From a virus, in IMG/VR virus record IMGVR_UViG_3300043773_002546, positions 62,001 through 126,000 of that record: 64,000 nt of DNA, one strand, 5' to 3'. This document shows, one piece after another, positions 9,644 to 18,481 of this stretch. The notes below the pieces were generated by a model. The model saw only the letters and a program-made list of their open reading frames with translations, was not told the origin of the DNA and did not search any database. Each line of letters begins with the position of its first letter. Position 1 is the stretch's first letter. The translations under genes were made by a program, and so were the position numbers.

Positions 9644-10107
9644 TGCAGCTGCTGTGTTGCAATCTGATCGCCCGCAAGGGAAACCTTGAACGGCCGGAAA
9701 AGACGGCGCGCGGCTGTGCAGCGGACTCGAAAGAGTTCTTGCACACGCTGGCTTATCTGGAGAAGCTGTGCCCGCCGCCGATGCCGGTTCGGCTGAGTTT
9801 TTCTTACATGCACGACACTATGCTGGGGCAGTGTCAGCGGAAGAAAAAGTACTTTTTAATCCGGCTCAACAAGTTTATGAATCAGTTTCAGTCCGCTGAC
9901 GTGCTGGTTCACGAGTGGGCGCACGCCTTGGCCTGGAACTACGCGCTGGATCGCCTTGTCGCAAACCCCGATACGACGCCCGAAGAGTTTGAAACGGCCA
10001 GCCATGACGAGGTCTGGGGGTGCGCTTACGCGCGCACTTATCGCGCTCACCTGGCGGCTCTGAGCACTTTTAGCGCCTCAACCGAAAAACACCATGGATC
10101 GCGATAA
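9643..10107 (+). CDS. HExxH metalloprotease-like protein (first of two paralogues)
   Basis: 154 residues. Contains HEWAH at residues 90-94, the zinc-binding and catalytic signature of gluzincin-type metalloproteases, followed by a Trp/Asn and later DEVWGCAYARTY. The same layout (HEWAHA-x-AWN, then D-x-AWG-x-AYA) recurs in the gene at 55526, so the two are paralogues. Substrate unknown; no signal peptide, so action in the cytoplasm or in the virion. A third zinc ligand is not certain: a downstream Glu or His in the second motif is the best candidate. Start overlaps the recA-like stop (TGATG). Confidence 0.7.
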   Translation: MQLLCCNLIARKGNLERPEKTARGCAADSKEFLHTLAYLEKLCPPPMPVRLSFSYMHDTMLGQCQRKKKYFLIRLNKFMNQFQSADVLVHEWAHALAWNYALDRLVANPDTTPEEFETASHDEVWGCAYARTYRAHLAALSTFSASTEKHHGSR

Positions 10108-10612
10108 CTTTTTTGACAACTTGCGCAGCGAGAACGATGAGCTTATCCGAGCCCAGCGCCAGCTAGGCTTTGAGGAGCGCTGCATCAAGCGCGTGTTCTC
10201 CGAGTGCGGCATCAAAATCAACGGCTGGGGCCGATTTGTGAACGAGTGCCGCGAGGCCACCGGTCACGACCGGTTGACGTTCGAGTGGTTCAACCAACGG
10301 TTTCGTTCGTTCCCGGGCGTGCTCAGCGGCAAGCGAATTCCGCGGCTGCATGAGCTGACGATGCTGGATCTGTTTAAGCCCGCCGAGAAGAATCGGCTGG
10401 GTAAAGCTGTGATGCGCGGCCTGACAAACTTCTGCGCCACGAACTTCGTTTTTATGTTCCCGGTGACCCGCACAATGTTCGTGGCGCACGATCACGAACC
10501 CAGCAGCACCGACGAGCGCGTCGTTTGGTCGTGCTTTGCCGACCCCCCGTTGTTTGTCGAGCCGAGCAAGCATTTCTTCCGGGCGATCGGTGGCGACTGG
10601 TTTGAGGGGTGA
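10094..10612 (+). CDS. Hypothetical protein
   Basis: 172 residues, soluble, with two Cys and a basic N-terminal half. Starts 14 bases inside the preceding metalloprotease-like gene. No domain recognised. The neighbourhood (recombination genes upstream, unknown genes downstream) gives no firm hint. Confidence 0.75.
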   Translation: MDRDNFFDNLRSENDELIRAQRQLGFEERCIKRVFSECGIKINGWGRFVNECREATGHDRLTFEWFNQRFRSFPGVLSGKRIPRLHELTMLDLFKPAEKNRLGKAVMRGLTNFCATNFVFMFPVTRTMFVAHDHEPSSTDERVVWSCFADPPLFVEPSKHFFRAIGGDWFEG

Positions 10613-10615
10613 GTC

Positions 10616-11761
10616 ATGCCAGGGATGGCGACAAGGCGCAGTGTGTTTGCACCGGTCACGGCGCTGGCCTTTTCGGCAGACCAGCTCGCCGACCTCAAGA
10701 GCTTCCTTACGCGGCGAAGCGACCAGACCGAGGTCGTGCCGATTTCCGATGCCGATCAGCTCCTAATGGCTGCCGACGGCCGGTTGGTTGAAAGCGGTTA
10801 TCGCTTTAACTACATCGGCTTCATGCAGCTGACCAATGCCATGGTCACCGGCCTGGGCTCGGTCTTTAAGGAGCTCTCCGGGGAAGTGGCCCGCCGCCAG
10901 CGCGACAACCCCACGCCTGACCTGGCCGCCGCGGTGAGCATTTACAACACCGTCGTGCGGGCCCAGATCGACCGCCTCCGGGAACGAAGCCTCCTGGTGG
11001 ATCACCGCGAACGGGTCATCGACGGCTTCCTGGGGCTGGACTACCGCCTCCTGGACAACAGCGCCTTTCTGGACCTGGTAATTCACGAGGTCGCTGTCTG
11101 CCAGCCCAGGGCGCAGTACTACCGGGCGGAGCTCATCGGCCGCGAGCTAATGCTCTACTTTCTCGACCACGGTTCACGGCGCAATGATATCATTGAGAAT
11201 TCTGCTCACGTGTTCACCCGCGGCTGGCAGTTTGTGAACGGCGAGGGGACTAACCGCGCCGTGAACGGCACCAGCTGCGTGTTCACGAAGTTTGGCCTGG
11301 GAGTCGAGCCCAAGGCCAGCAAGCGGGGCTTTCTCCAGCACAGCGGGGCGGACCTGGCCGGTCGAGCCGCGGCGCTGGTTTCCCGCGCCGCCGCTTCAGA
11401 GATTGATATGGATCTGCTGGCGCAGGGCGTGCGCAAGCTCGTGGCGGTCAACCTGGGCTTCACCGAGAACGGGTTCACCGAGCACGTGGCCCGCGTCGCA
11501 GAATCCCTGCTACGGTTCAAGATCCCCGGCGAGGACGCCAAGCTGATCGCCAAAAACGCGGCCATGGTCGGCTCCGACCTCAAGCCGCGGGATTCCGTGG
11601 ACGTTTTTACCGACAAAGTGCTCAAGACCAGAACGGGATACGACCTGGTCTGCGCGTTGTTGCGACACAGCCGGGCCGTGGGGCACCTCGACGCCGTGCG
11701 TTATCAGCAGGCGGCGATGCGTTCTATGTACCCCGCGGCTCGCCGCACCCGAAAATCGTGA
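10616..11761 (+). CDS. Hypothetical protein, about 380 residues
   Basis: 381 residues, mixed alpha/beta composition, no membrane segment. The general look (a single compact domain whose middle contains LGLDYRLLDN and a C-terminal stretch of short helices) is reminiscent of DUF932-type phage/plasmid proteins, but I cannot confirm it. Ribosome site GAGGGG ahead of ATG 10616. A dispersed TGATATCA palindrome lies inside at 11182-11195. Confidence 0.75.
   Translation: MPGMATRRSVFAPVTALAFSADQLADLKSFLTRRSDQTEVVPISDADQLLMAADGRLVESGYRFNYIGFMQLTNAMVTGLGSVFKELSGEVARRQRDNPTPDLAAAVSIYNTVVRAQIDRLRERSLLVDHRERVIDGFLGLDYRLLDNSAFLDLVIHEVAVCQPRAQYYRAELIGRELMLYFLDHGSRRNDIIENSAHVFTRGWQFVNGEGTNRAVNGTSCVFTKFGLGVEPKASKRGFLQHSGADLAGRAAALVSRAAASEIDMDLLAQGVRKLVAVNLGFTENGFTEHVARVAESLLRFKIPGEDAKLIAKNAAMVGSDLKPRDSVDVFTDKVLKTRTGYDLVCALLRHSRAVGHLDAVRYQQAAMRSMYPAARRTRKS
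11182..11195. repeat. Dispersed palindrome copy 2 (TGATATCA core)
   Basis: CAATGATATCATTG, a perfect 14-base palindrome within a coding region. The flanking bases are the mirror variant (AAT/ATT) of copy 1, so the conserved part is WTGATATCAW. Confidence 0.8.
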
Positions 11762-11810
11762 AGCGTCAAGTATTACTTTATAGTTCGACTCGTTTTATAG
11801 GAGAGTTTTC

Positions 11811-12740
11811 ATGACTCGCAAATCGAATGCCCTGATTGTTAAGGCCGCCTCCGCGGTGTCCCAGCAGGCCGAAGATCTTCCCGAGATGACCGCTGCGCTG
11901 CAGGACGTGGTCACCGAAATCGGCACGCTCTTGGACGACGTGGCAACGGCCAGCGTCACTGCTTACTGGCAGATCGGCAAGCTAATCACTGAGGTCAGCG
12001 GTGACCCGGACAAGTACCTTACTGAGCAGCAGCAAGCGGCGCATATCGACGCAGGCGCGCTGGTGATTTCAATTTTTGCCAAGGCTTACTCGCCTGAGCA
12101 GCTTCGCGGGGCTGTGTCGTTCTTTGACAAGTATCCCAGTGAGCGCCAGCTCAACCGGTTGCTGAATATGCGCTGCCCTGACAATCCCCGCTGGCGTTTG
12201 TCGCCCTCGCACATCCAGGTGCTCTCCCAGGTCGCCGATGACGACCAGCGGACAGCGCTCGAAGAGAAGTGCGCTGAGGAAGCGTACACCGCCAACGTGC
12301 TTGCCAAGGAACTCCAGGAGATCCGCGGCAAGCGGCCGGGCGGCGGTCGCAAGCACAAGGCCCCCAAAGGTCTCAAACAGCAGCTGGACGACCTGCTGCA
12401 GTACATGCGGAAGTTCATTGGCCGCAGCGAGGCGATCTGGCTTAACGAAGATTCTGAGACCCTTTACGACGCGATTGCCAACACAGCCCCGGCGAAGCTT
12501 GACGAGACTGTGCGCGGCAAGATCCGCGAAATCGCCGAAAAATTCACAGAGCTCAGTGATATTGTCGGCACGCACATCCAGATGGTGAACAGCGTTCTAG
12601 AGCACATCGACGAGCCCGAGAGCGCCGAAGAGGCCGAGGAAACCGAAGAGGGCGAAGACGACGTGTCCGACGCCGTTCGTTCTGCGGCAGCCGCAGCCGC
12701 GGCAGCCGGTCAGCGCAAGGCAAAAACCATGACGCGTTAA
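11811..12740 (+). CDS. Hypothetical protein with acidic C-terminal tail
   Basis: 309 residues. A helical N-terminal region containing AYWQIGKLI, a basic centre (RPGGGRKHKAPKG) and a strongly acidic then Ala-rich tail. The tail and the basic patch suggest a nucleic-acid-associated protein; AYWQIGKLI is weakly similar to DUF1016-type N-terminal regions, not enough to assign. Preceded by a 49-base AT-richer gap with TAGGAG ribosome site, so possibly the first gene of a new unit. Confidence 0.7.
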   Translation: MTRKSNALIVKAASAVSQQAEDLPEMTAALQDVVTEIGTLLDDVATASVTAYWQIGKLITEVSGDPDKYLTEQQQAAHIDAGALVISIFAKAYSPEQLRGAVSFFDKYPSERQLNRLLNMRCPDNPRWRLSPSHIQVLSQVADDDQRTALEEKCAEEAYTANVLAKELQEIRGKRPGGGRKHKAPKGLKQQLDDLLQYMRKFIGRSEAIWLNEDSETLYDAIANTAPAKLDETVRGKIREIAEKFTELSDIVGTHIQMVNSVLEHIDEPESAEEAEETEEGEDDVSDAVRSAAAAAAAAGQRKAKTMTR

Positions 12741-12750
12741 GGAGGTCCTA

Positions 12751-13299
12751 GTGTTTTACGTTCGCGAGATTCCCGTGGTTATTGAGCCGGGCGTGGGCGC
12801 CTTGGAGGCGGCGATTACCGTTAAGGACGCCAAGAACAAGGAGCGTACGCTTGCTGCTCATTTTCAACGGATACCGCTCGATGAGAAAACGGCGCCTCAA
12901 CTGCCGCTGGTTCCCACTACGCAGCATCCGCACGTTTTCACAATTCACGAAGACCTGCAGAAGTCCTCTGTCCTTCTGGTTTATGACCTGCTGGGGCGGT
13001 TGGCGTTGATCTACACTCGCGACGACAAGCGACGTGGTTGGGAGCGCAACGACGTCGTCGCCGAGCACTCTGGCAAGTCGGTGACGCAGTTCTCTGTGCG
13101 CTTTTCTTTCAGCTCCGTGAAAGACCGCAACCGGTTTATGGAGCTGATTGACCGCATGGCTGGCATGGTTCGCGACGGTACCAGCGTCACCAAACCAGAC
13201 ATGACTGAAGCAATCACTTTGTTGTCACGGGCTCGCGCCGCTCCGGCGGTGTTGCCTGTAGCGGTGGCAAGATCCACACTACGAAACGTGCGCATCTAG
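12751..13299 (+). CDS. Hypothetical protein with GTG start
   Basis: 182 residues. The GTG at 12751 is chosen because a near-perfect AAGGAGGT sits four bases upstream. Beta-rich N-terminal half, no membrane segment, no known motif. It lies between the acidic-tail protein and a glycosyltransferase and gives no functional hint. Confidence 0.75.
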   Translation: MFYVREIPVVIEPGVGALEAAITVKDAKNKERTLAAHFQRIPLDEKTAPQLPLVPTTQHPHVFTIHEDLQKSSVLLVYDLLGRLALIYTRDDKRRGWERNDVVAEHSGKSVTQFSVRFSFSSVKDRNRFMELIDRMAGMVRDGTSVTKPDMTEAITLLSRARAAPAVLPVAVARSTLRNVRI

Positions 13300-13324
13300 C
13301 GCGCTGAAAGCCAAGGAGGGCGGA

Positions 13325-14176
13325 ATGGCGGAGGGAGCCGCAGACGTGTGCGTATGCGTCCTGTTGTACGGGACCGACGACGCTTGTTTCCAGTTGGCGC
13401 AACGGGTCTTAAACGCCCCCATGCTTCAGTTGGCGCGACAAAACGTCGAGTTCCGTCTGGGCCTAAACGCCGTCAGTGACCGCACGCGGGCGTTCGTGAA
13501 AGAGACTGTAGCGTCCCATCTCCCGGGGGCGCTTGTCCTGGACTACGGCGAGAACATCTTCAAATACCCGATGATGCGCCGCATGTTCCACGAACGCCCG
13601 CTTCGGGCGCCCTTGACCATGTGGTTCGACGATGACTCCTGTCTGGCGCCGGAGAACAATCCGGCCGCTTGGCTGCCGAGGGCGCAAAAGCTTATGGAAA
13701 ACTACACGATGATTGGCTCGCTTTACCGCCAGCGCCTTGTCGGTAAGCAAGCTCAGTGGATTCAGGACCAGTGGTGGTACAACGGTAAAATCCCGGGGCC
13801 ATATGTCAAGTTTTGCACCGGCGGCTGGTGGACCATCCGAACTGAAACATTGCTGCGTTTTGATTGGCCGCCGCCAGAACTCAAACACCGCGGCGGCGAC
13901 GTTATGCTCGGCGCCCTGTGCGAACAGCACGGCCTGGCGCTGACCCACTTCCGCGACCAGGTCTGGATCAACGCTAACGACCAGGGCGTCGAGAGCAAAT
14001 CCCCGCGCCGCGGCTATAACGAAAAGCCCATCGGCGTCGATTACAAGACCAGCGCAGCGCCACTGTCCCGCGAGGTCCTAGTGGCGCAGGGTAGCTGCTG
14101 CGGCAACGCCTGCGTGAACTGTCCCTACACGCCTCCGCACGAGCGCGGGGCCACAACGATTCGTAATGCCGTATGA
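13325..14176 (+). CDS. GT-A-type glycosyltransferase with Cys-rich CCGNxC tail
   Basis: 283 residues. The N-terminal two thirds read as a GT-A fold: start with a beta strand (VCVCVLLYG), a FDDDSC motif near residues 101-106 that would bind metal and the sugar nucleotide, and a CTGGWW/RTETLLRF acceptor-side region as in GT2-like enzymes. The C-terminal end carries CCGNACVNCPY near 257-267, the signature of the small DUF5522-type cysteine module. The fusion is unusual. AAGGAGGG precedes ATG 13325; the stop overlaps the next gene (ATGA). Substrate unknown. Confidence 0.7.
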   Translation: MAEGAADVCVCVLLYGTDDACFQLAQRVLNAPMLQLARQNVEFRLGLNAVSDRTRAFVKETVASHLPGALVLDYGENIFKYPMMRRMFHERPLRAPLTMWFDDDSCLAPENNPAAWLPRAQKLMENYTMIGSLYRQRLVGKQAQWIQDQWWYNGKIPGPYVKFCTGGWWTIRTETLLRFDWPPPELKHRGGDVMLGALCEQHGLALTHFRDQVWINANDQGVESKSPRRGYNEKPIGVDYKTSAAPLSREVLVAQGSCCGNACVNCPYTPPHERGATTIRNAV

Positions 14177-14577
14177 AACTATTTTTTGAACAACTCGATC
14201 TCGAGAAGACCCGGGCCAACTGGCCGGAGGGCGCGCCCTTCCGCCCGGCCCTGGTCAAATACCGCCGCGACGACTCGCGGCACTGGCTAGCCCTCTCGGA
14301 GCCGCTGCTCCCCGGCGGTACTCCGCAGTGGGCCAAAACAGAACACGATGAGTATGTGCGTATTCCGCTGTTTCCCTATGTCGTGCCCAGCCCCGAGGCC
14401 GACCGTTCTATTGCCTTTGCCCTGCAGCTGGGCCTCAGCTGTGCCGGACATCTGCCCGGGCGAGTCGAGGCTTTTCGGGTCGTGACTGGCGTTCCCGTCC
14501 AGCTTTTGTACGATCCCGCGACTGACCAGAACACGGGCTTGCGTTTCTGGTTGGGGTTCGCCGTGAACTTGGAGTAA
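14173..14577 (+). CDS. Hypothetical protein
   Basis: 134 residues, soluble, beta-rich with several Pro and Trp. Start overlaps the glycosyltransferase stop (ATGA), so it is co-translated. No known domain. Confidence 0.7.
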   Translation: MKLFFEQLDLEKTRANWPEGAPFRPALVKYRRDDSRHWLALSEPLLPGGTPQWAKTEHDEYVRIPLFPYVVPSPEADRSIAFALQLGLSCAGHLPGRVEAFRVVTGVPVQLLYDPATDQNTGLRFWLGFAVNLE

Positions 14578-14579
14578 TT

Positions 14580-14975
14580 ATGAGCACCGACCAAGAACCG
14601 AAAGAATCGGCGGCAGAACGGCTCAAGTCGTTTGCCGACAGCATTTCTTATGTCTACGAAAACTATTTAGCGCTCAAACGCTTGGCACAGGCGCTGGACG
14701 GACAGTCGCCCGCGGCGCCTTTTCCCCCAGGTGTAGCGGTCACACGCATTGACATCGAGTACGTCACCGCCGACGCCGGACGTCACACCGCGCGCATTGG
14801 TTATGTCACCCGTGTTGGCGACGTGGCGGCTCTGCTGGCGGCCGAGATTGAAAAGTCGATTGATTCGCTGCGCAATCTTTCTTTCGGCGCGCAGCAAACC
14901 AGCGAGCAAATCGCCGCCGCTTGCGAAGCTGCTCAATACAGCGCTCGAGCGCAACAGGTCGGGGGGCCGCAATGA
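14580..14975 (+). CDS. Hypothetical protein
   Basis: 131 residues, helical at both ends with a beta-strand centre (VTRIDIEYVTADAG). No membrane segment or known motif. Stop overlaps the ATG of the following Cys-rich gene (ATGA). Confidence 0.7.
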   Translation: MSTDQEPKESAAERLKSFADSISYVYENYLALKRLAQALDGQSPAAPFPPGVAVTRIDIEYVTADAGRHTARIGYVTRVGDVAALLAAEIEKSIDSLRNLSFGAQQTSEQIAAACEAAQYSARAQQVGGPQ

Positions 14976-15820
14976 AGACCCGCGGCTTCAGCTACAGGCG
15001 CGTAATCAAGCGGCGCGACGCAGTCTTTGGTAGGGCCATGCGGCCCTACATGGAAGCGCGACTGACTGGCGCGACGATCGGCGACCTGACTGATGACATC
15101 CTCGCGGAAATGCCGCCCACCGTCTCACGCGACGCGCTGTTTGAGTCGCTCAGGCTTTTTGCTGGTACGCAGCTTTCGCGTCGCACGGGTTTCGAGATTG
15201 CCTGGCGTTTGGCGGGTAACCTCGACCGGCTCATTGCTGGCGAGCCCGTGCTGCCCTGGAACCGCCAAATTGCTAACGAGGTCGTTCCCGTCCGCGTCGA
15301 GCACATGCGGCCACACAAGCGGTTTGATAATCCTGGGTATTTGCTGCACTGTCGTGCGCTGGCTGGAAGTTCCTGTCCGCTGGTGTTTCCTAATTTTTTC
15401 AGCCGCCGCAGCTGCTTTGGGATCGCTAATACAATCGGCTTTTCGGCGCCCTGGGGCCTCTATCCCTACCAGCACCCCATGTACTTTGTGAACCTTATGT
15501 TTTTCGCCCACATTGAGGCAGAAAAGAGTCACGAGTATCCGGTGTTCTCAGAAGTCAGCTGCAACACAAGCTTGAAACTGGAAAACAAAGCCAAGATTGA
15601 AGTTCGCACGCGCGCACGCCCCTGCCCGCGGGGCTTTAAGCACGAGTGCAACAAATGCCCAATCGGTTACAACGAGTGCCCCGCTGGAATTTACCCGCGC
15701 ACGTTAGTCTCACGCTACTGCGCCCGTTGCCAGCAGGACGCGTTCTTTGAGCCCGATGACGAAGAGCAACAGGACTGCATTAACTGCCGCCACACCCCGA
15801 CTCCCACCGAGAAAGTCTGA
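14972..15820 (+). CDS. Cys-rich protein with C-terminal zinc-ribbon-like clusters
   Basis: 282 residues. The C-terminal 80 residues contain a chain of cysteines (PCPRGFKHECNKCP, ECP, then CARC and CINC) that could hold two zinc ions. The N-terminal half is basic and helical; the middle is aromatic-rich. I chose ATG 14972, which overlaps the preceding stop, over upstream in-frame codons. It follows closely behind a glycosyltransferase with its own Cys module and precedes another glycosyltransferase, so a shared role is possible. Function unknown. Confidence 0.7.
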   Translation: MKTRGFSYRRVIKRRDAVFGRAMRPYMEARLTGATIGDLTDDILAEMPPTVSRDALFESLRLFAGTQLSRRTGFEIAWRLAGNLDRLIAGEPVLPWNRQIANEVVPVRVEHMRPHKRFDNPGYLLHCRALAGSSCPLVFPNFFSRRSCFGIANTIGFSAPWGLYPYQHPMYFVNLMFFAHIEAEKSHEYPVFSEVSCNTSLKLENKAKIEVRTRARPCPRGFKHECNKCPIGYNECPAGIYPRTLVSRYCARCQQDAFFEPDDEEQQDCINCRHTPTPTEKV

Positions 15821-15821
15821 C

Positions 15822-16487
15822 GTGAAACGTGTTGTTTATTGCACGGCTGTATTCAACCGCCGTGAAAACTTTGAAATTCTGCTGGACAGCTACTTGGCGT
15901 TGCGCAAACTTCCCCGGAACACGCAGGACGTGCTGTGCGTCTACGACTGGGACGGCGAGCTCAATGATATCAATGAGATTGACGGCCTGGCTTATCAAGC
16001 AGGCCACCAGACTGGACCAATTAACCGCGCCGAAGCGCGCAACCGCGCGCTGGCAGTTGCCAAGGCGGCCCCCGACGAGCTTGTGTTTTTCGTCGATTGC
16101 GATATGGTGCTACCCACGGACTTTTCCGACCGAGTGCGTCATTTCGTGAAACCAGGTCACGCTTACTTTCCTGTCTGCTATTCGCTCTACCGTGGCTCCC
16201 CCGCGGTCGTTAAGGGCCACGGTCCGGCGCACACACCTGGCAAATCAGGCGCCAACGGCTGGTGGCGCGAAGCAGGCCGTGGCAACTGCGGTTTCGTACT
16301 TCAAGACTTTTTGGCCATTGGCGGCTGGGACGGCGCCCGCTGGGGCACAAACTACGGCCGCGAAGACGACGACGTCTTCTGGCGGGCCAAGGCTAAGCTC
16401 ACCATCCATCGCGAGTGGACGCAGAACTTTTTTCATCAGTGGCATCCGCGCGTGGCGGAACCACAGAATCCATCTATTACGAGGTAA
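15822..16487 (+). CDS. GT2/GT7-like glycosyltransferase
   Basis: 221 residues. GT-A fold: NRRENFEILLDSYL at the start, a VDCDM metal-binding motif near residue 91, and GGWDGARWGTNYGREDDDVFWRA near 165-188, the hallmark of galactosyltransferase/chondroitin-polymerase-type C-terminal regions. Metal-dependent transfer from a UDP-sugar is expected. GTG 15822 is the likely start, two bases after the upstream stop with GAGAAAG before it. A dispersed palindrome is encoded in-frame as LNDINE at 15960-15977. Confidence 0.75.
   Translation: MKRVVYCTAVFNRRENFEILLDSYLALRKLPRNTQDVLCVYDWDGELNDINEIDGLAYQAGHQTGPINRAEARNRALAVAKAAPDELVFFVDCDMVLPTDFSDRVRHFVKPGHAYFPVCYSLYRGSPAVVKGHGPAHTPGKSGANGWWREAGRGNCGFVLQDFLAIGGWDGARWGTNYGREDDDVFWRAKAKLTIHREWTQNFFHQWHPRVAEPQNPSITR
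15960..15977. repeat. Dispersed palindrome copy 3 (TGATATCA core)
   Basis: CTCAATGATATCAATGAG inside the glycosyltransferase gene, read as LNDINE. This variant also contains the direct repeat TCAATGA-TA-TCAATGA. Confidence 0.85.
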
Positions 16488-16489
16488 TC

Positions 16490-17176
16490 ATGTCGATTGG
16501 TTATAGACCGCAAGGAGCTGCTGGTCCCTTGTATCACCCCGAGCGCGACTTTGCGTACATCACCCCAACCCTCATGCGGCAGGCGATCGACAACATGTCA
16601 GCTCCGCCTAATCCGGAGATTGAGGAGTGGAAGAAACAAAACAACATCACCGAGGCCGACATAATCACAGCCGCCGAGGCTCTCGCTGACGCCCAGCGTG
16701 ATTTTGTCAGCACGGCCGACCCGGTCACAAGCCTACATCAGGCGTTGCACCGTCGCGATTACTTTGCGCTGCCTGTCCCGGTGCGGCTCTTGCTTCAGGC
16801 GATGATTGGCGAGGTCATGACCGGCGCATGGTTCAAAGCAGTGCGCGAAGTCTCGATTAAGGGCGAAGAATCTCCTGTGCAGAACGAGATGTGCCGCTTC
16901 TCCGCCGCTGTGCGTGAGTTTGTAACATCCAGCGGGGCGCCTAAGCCCAACCCGGTCAACGTGGCCGAGACGGTTATGGCGCAGAACGACGTGTTGCGCG
17001 GTCGTTTTGACGCCTTACGCGAGGAATACACGGCGCTGCAAAAGAAACTCCACGAAATTGAAACTAAGGCTACGAAACTGGAAATAGAGCTGACGCATTT
17101 GCCTTCTTGGTATCGTCGCCTGTCGAACTGGTTGCGGGCCACTTGCACCGGCCGAACCTGCTGCAATCGCTATTAA
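16490..17176 (+). CDS. Hypothetical protein with C-terminal coiled coil
   Basis: 228 residues. N-terminal region acidic and helical; a probable coiled coil spans about residues 165-205 (RFDALREEY then LQKKLHEIETKATKLEIEL). A short Cys-containing basic tail follows. ATG 16490 chosen because GAGGTAATC precedes it and the upstream stop lies within the same stretch. No known family. Confidence 0.7.
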   Translation: MSIGYRPQGAAGPLYHPERDFAYITPTLMRQAIDNMSAPPNPEIEEWKKQNNITEADIITAAEALADAQRDFVSTADPVTSLHQALHRRDYFALPVPVRLLLQAMIGEVMTGAWFKAVREVSIKGEESPVQNEMCRFSAAVREFVTSSGAPKPNPVNVAETVMAQNDVLRGRFDALREEYTALQKKLHEIETKATKLEIELTHLPSWYRRLSNWLRATCTGRTCCNRY

Positions 17177-17186
17177 GGAGGCTCGT

Positions 17187-17831
17187 GTGGCCAAATACAG
17201 GATGTACAAAGACCCGGCGCTGTTTGCCGGAAAGATCGGTAAAGCTGCAGACGGCACGATCCGTTGCCTGGGCATGGACCTGGGCAGCAACTGCGGCGTG
17301 GCAATTTACGATTACACGCCAGGCGGCAAGCTTCTCCAGGACAAGCTCCAGCTGTTCCAGTGGGACTTGTCAACGCAAGGGCTCGAGTCCGGCGCCGCGC
17401 GATTCGTACGTTTGCGGGGTTTTCTCAACGCCGTGAAACCCGATGCGCTGGCTTACGAGGACGTGAAATACTCGCCACCCAAAGAATTTTTCGTCAACAA
17501 GAAGTTTGGTATCCCCGCCGTGCTGTCGCGCGTGGCCACAGCCAGCGAAGTTCTCGGCGGCATGAAGGTTACCGTGGCGACTTGGGCTGAAGAACAGAAC
17601 ATAGTCTCTAACGGCTTTGCTATTGCCACGATCAAGAAGTTTGCCACCGGAGACGGCAGGGCCAGTAAAGAACAAGTCATTGCCGCGGCGAACAAGAACT
17701 TAGGTACGGCCTTTGATCAGGCTAAATACAAATCGGCGGGTCTGGATAACGTGGCTGACGCTGCGTTCGTGCTTTTAATGCTCCTCCAGCAGCTCAAGCA
17801 AGCTGCCCCGCCGCAGACCAAGGAAGGGTAA
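17187..17831 (+). CDS. RuvC-like RNase H-fold nuclease
   Basis: 214 residues. GMDLGSNCGVAIYD near residue 29 supplies the first catalytic Asp, AYEDVKY near 90 the Glu, and NVADAAFVL near 189 the C-terminal acidic residues of the RuvC/RNase H superfamily. Phage proteins of this type cleave branched DNA such as Holliday junctions before packaging. GTG 17187 follows AAGGAGG at the correct distance. Confidence 0.8.
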   Translation: MAKYRMYKDPALFAGKIGKAADGTIRCLGMDLGSNCGVAIYDYTPGGKLLQDKLQLFQWDLSTQGLESGAARFVRLRGFLNAVKPDALAYEDVKYSPPKEFFVNKKFGIPAVLSRVATASEVLGGMKVTVATWAEEQNIVSNGFAIATIKKFATGDGRASKEQVIAAANKNLGTAFDQAKYKSAGLDNVADAAFVLLMLLQQLKQAAPPQTKEG

Positions 17832-17832
17832 C

Positions 17833-18480
17833 ATGCCTTACCGCCCCGACAATTTTGAAGAGGTTGAGCCGCTTCGGGACGCGCCAGACATTGCACGCCT
17901 CTCCTGCTCCGAAGCTCTGCGAAACACCGGCCGCAAGCTGGTGCTGTTTACTCCTGCGCTGATGATCACTCACGGTCGTTTTGATCGCGACCCGGTTATC
18001 GAATACGACTGCCGATTTCCTGTGGACAACGCCGACCTGCGCCCATTTGTTGTCGATCTTCAGAAAGACAGCGAGCGGTTTTTTGAGGGCCTGGGCGTCT
18101 CTGTGCCGCCGGGAAAAAAGAAACCAGTGAATTGGGACAAGCGGATCTACGCCCTGGACGCCTCCAGAGCCGACGAATGTTTTGGTTTCATCGGTGGCAT
18201 CGCTTTTTCTGATCCCAAGCGCGGTTATTTCGGTACGGTGCTGTCCTACGATTTAGACATCCCCGACCCGACGAGCCGCATACACGAACGGCTTGAGGTC
18301 AAAGTTTTCGGCGTCTTGGCAAACAATGTCATGGCTTTTCTGGCGCCGCGACCGCACAACATTCCGGTTGTCCAGGTGGTGCACAATCCAGGGCACGCTT
18401 GGCCTACAAACTTGCCGCGAACAAACTTGCTAGGCGTGCCGCTGGAAGAAGACATTCTTGGCATGCGCGAGGAGGACTGA
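17833..18480 (+). CDS. Hypothetical protein
   Basis: 215 residues, soluble, no recognised motif. GGAAGGG ribosome site ahead of ATG 17833, one base after the RuvC-like stop. Contains a Gly/Lys linker (PPGKKKPVN) between two apparent domains. Confidence 0.75.
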   Translation: MPYRPDNFEEVEPLRDAPDIARLSCSEALRNTGRKLVLFTPALMITHGRFDRDPVIEYDCRFPVDNADLRPFVVDLQKDSERFFEGLGVSVPPGKKKPVNWDKRIYALDASRADECFGFIGGIAFSDPKRGYFGTVLSYDLDIPDPTSRIHERLEVKVFGVLANNVMAFLAPRPHNIPVVQVVHNPGHAWPTNLPRTNLLGVPLEEDILGMREED

Positions 18481-18481
18481 C

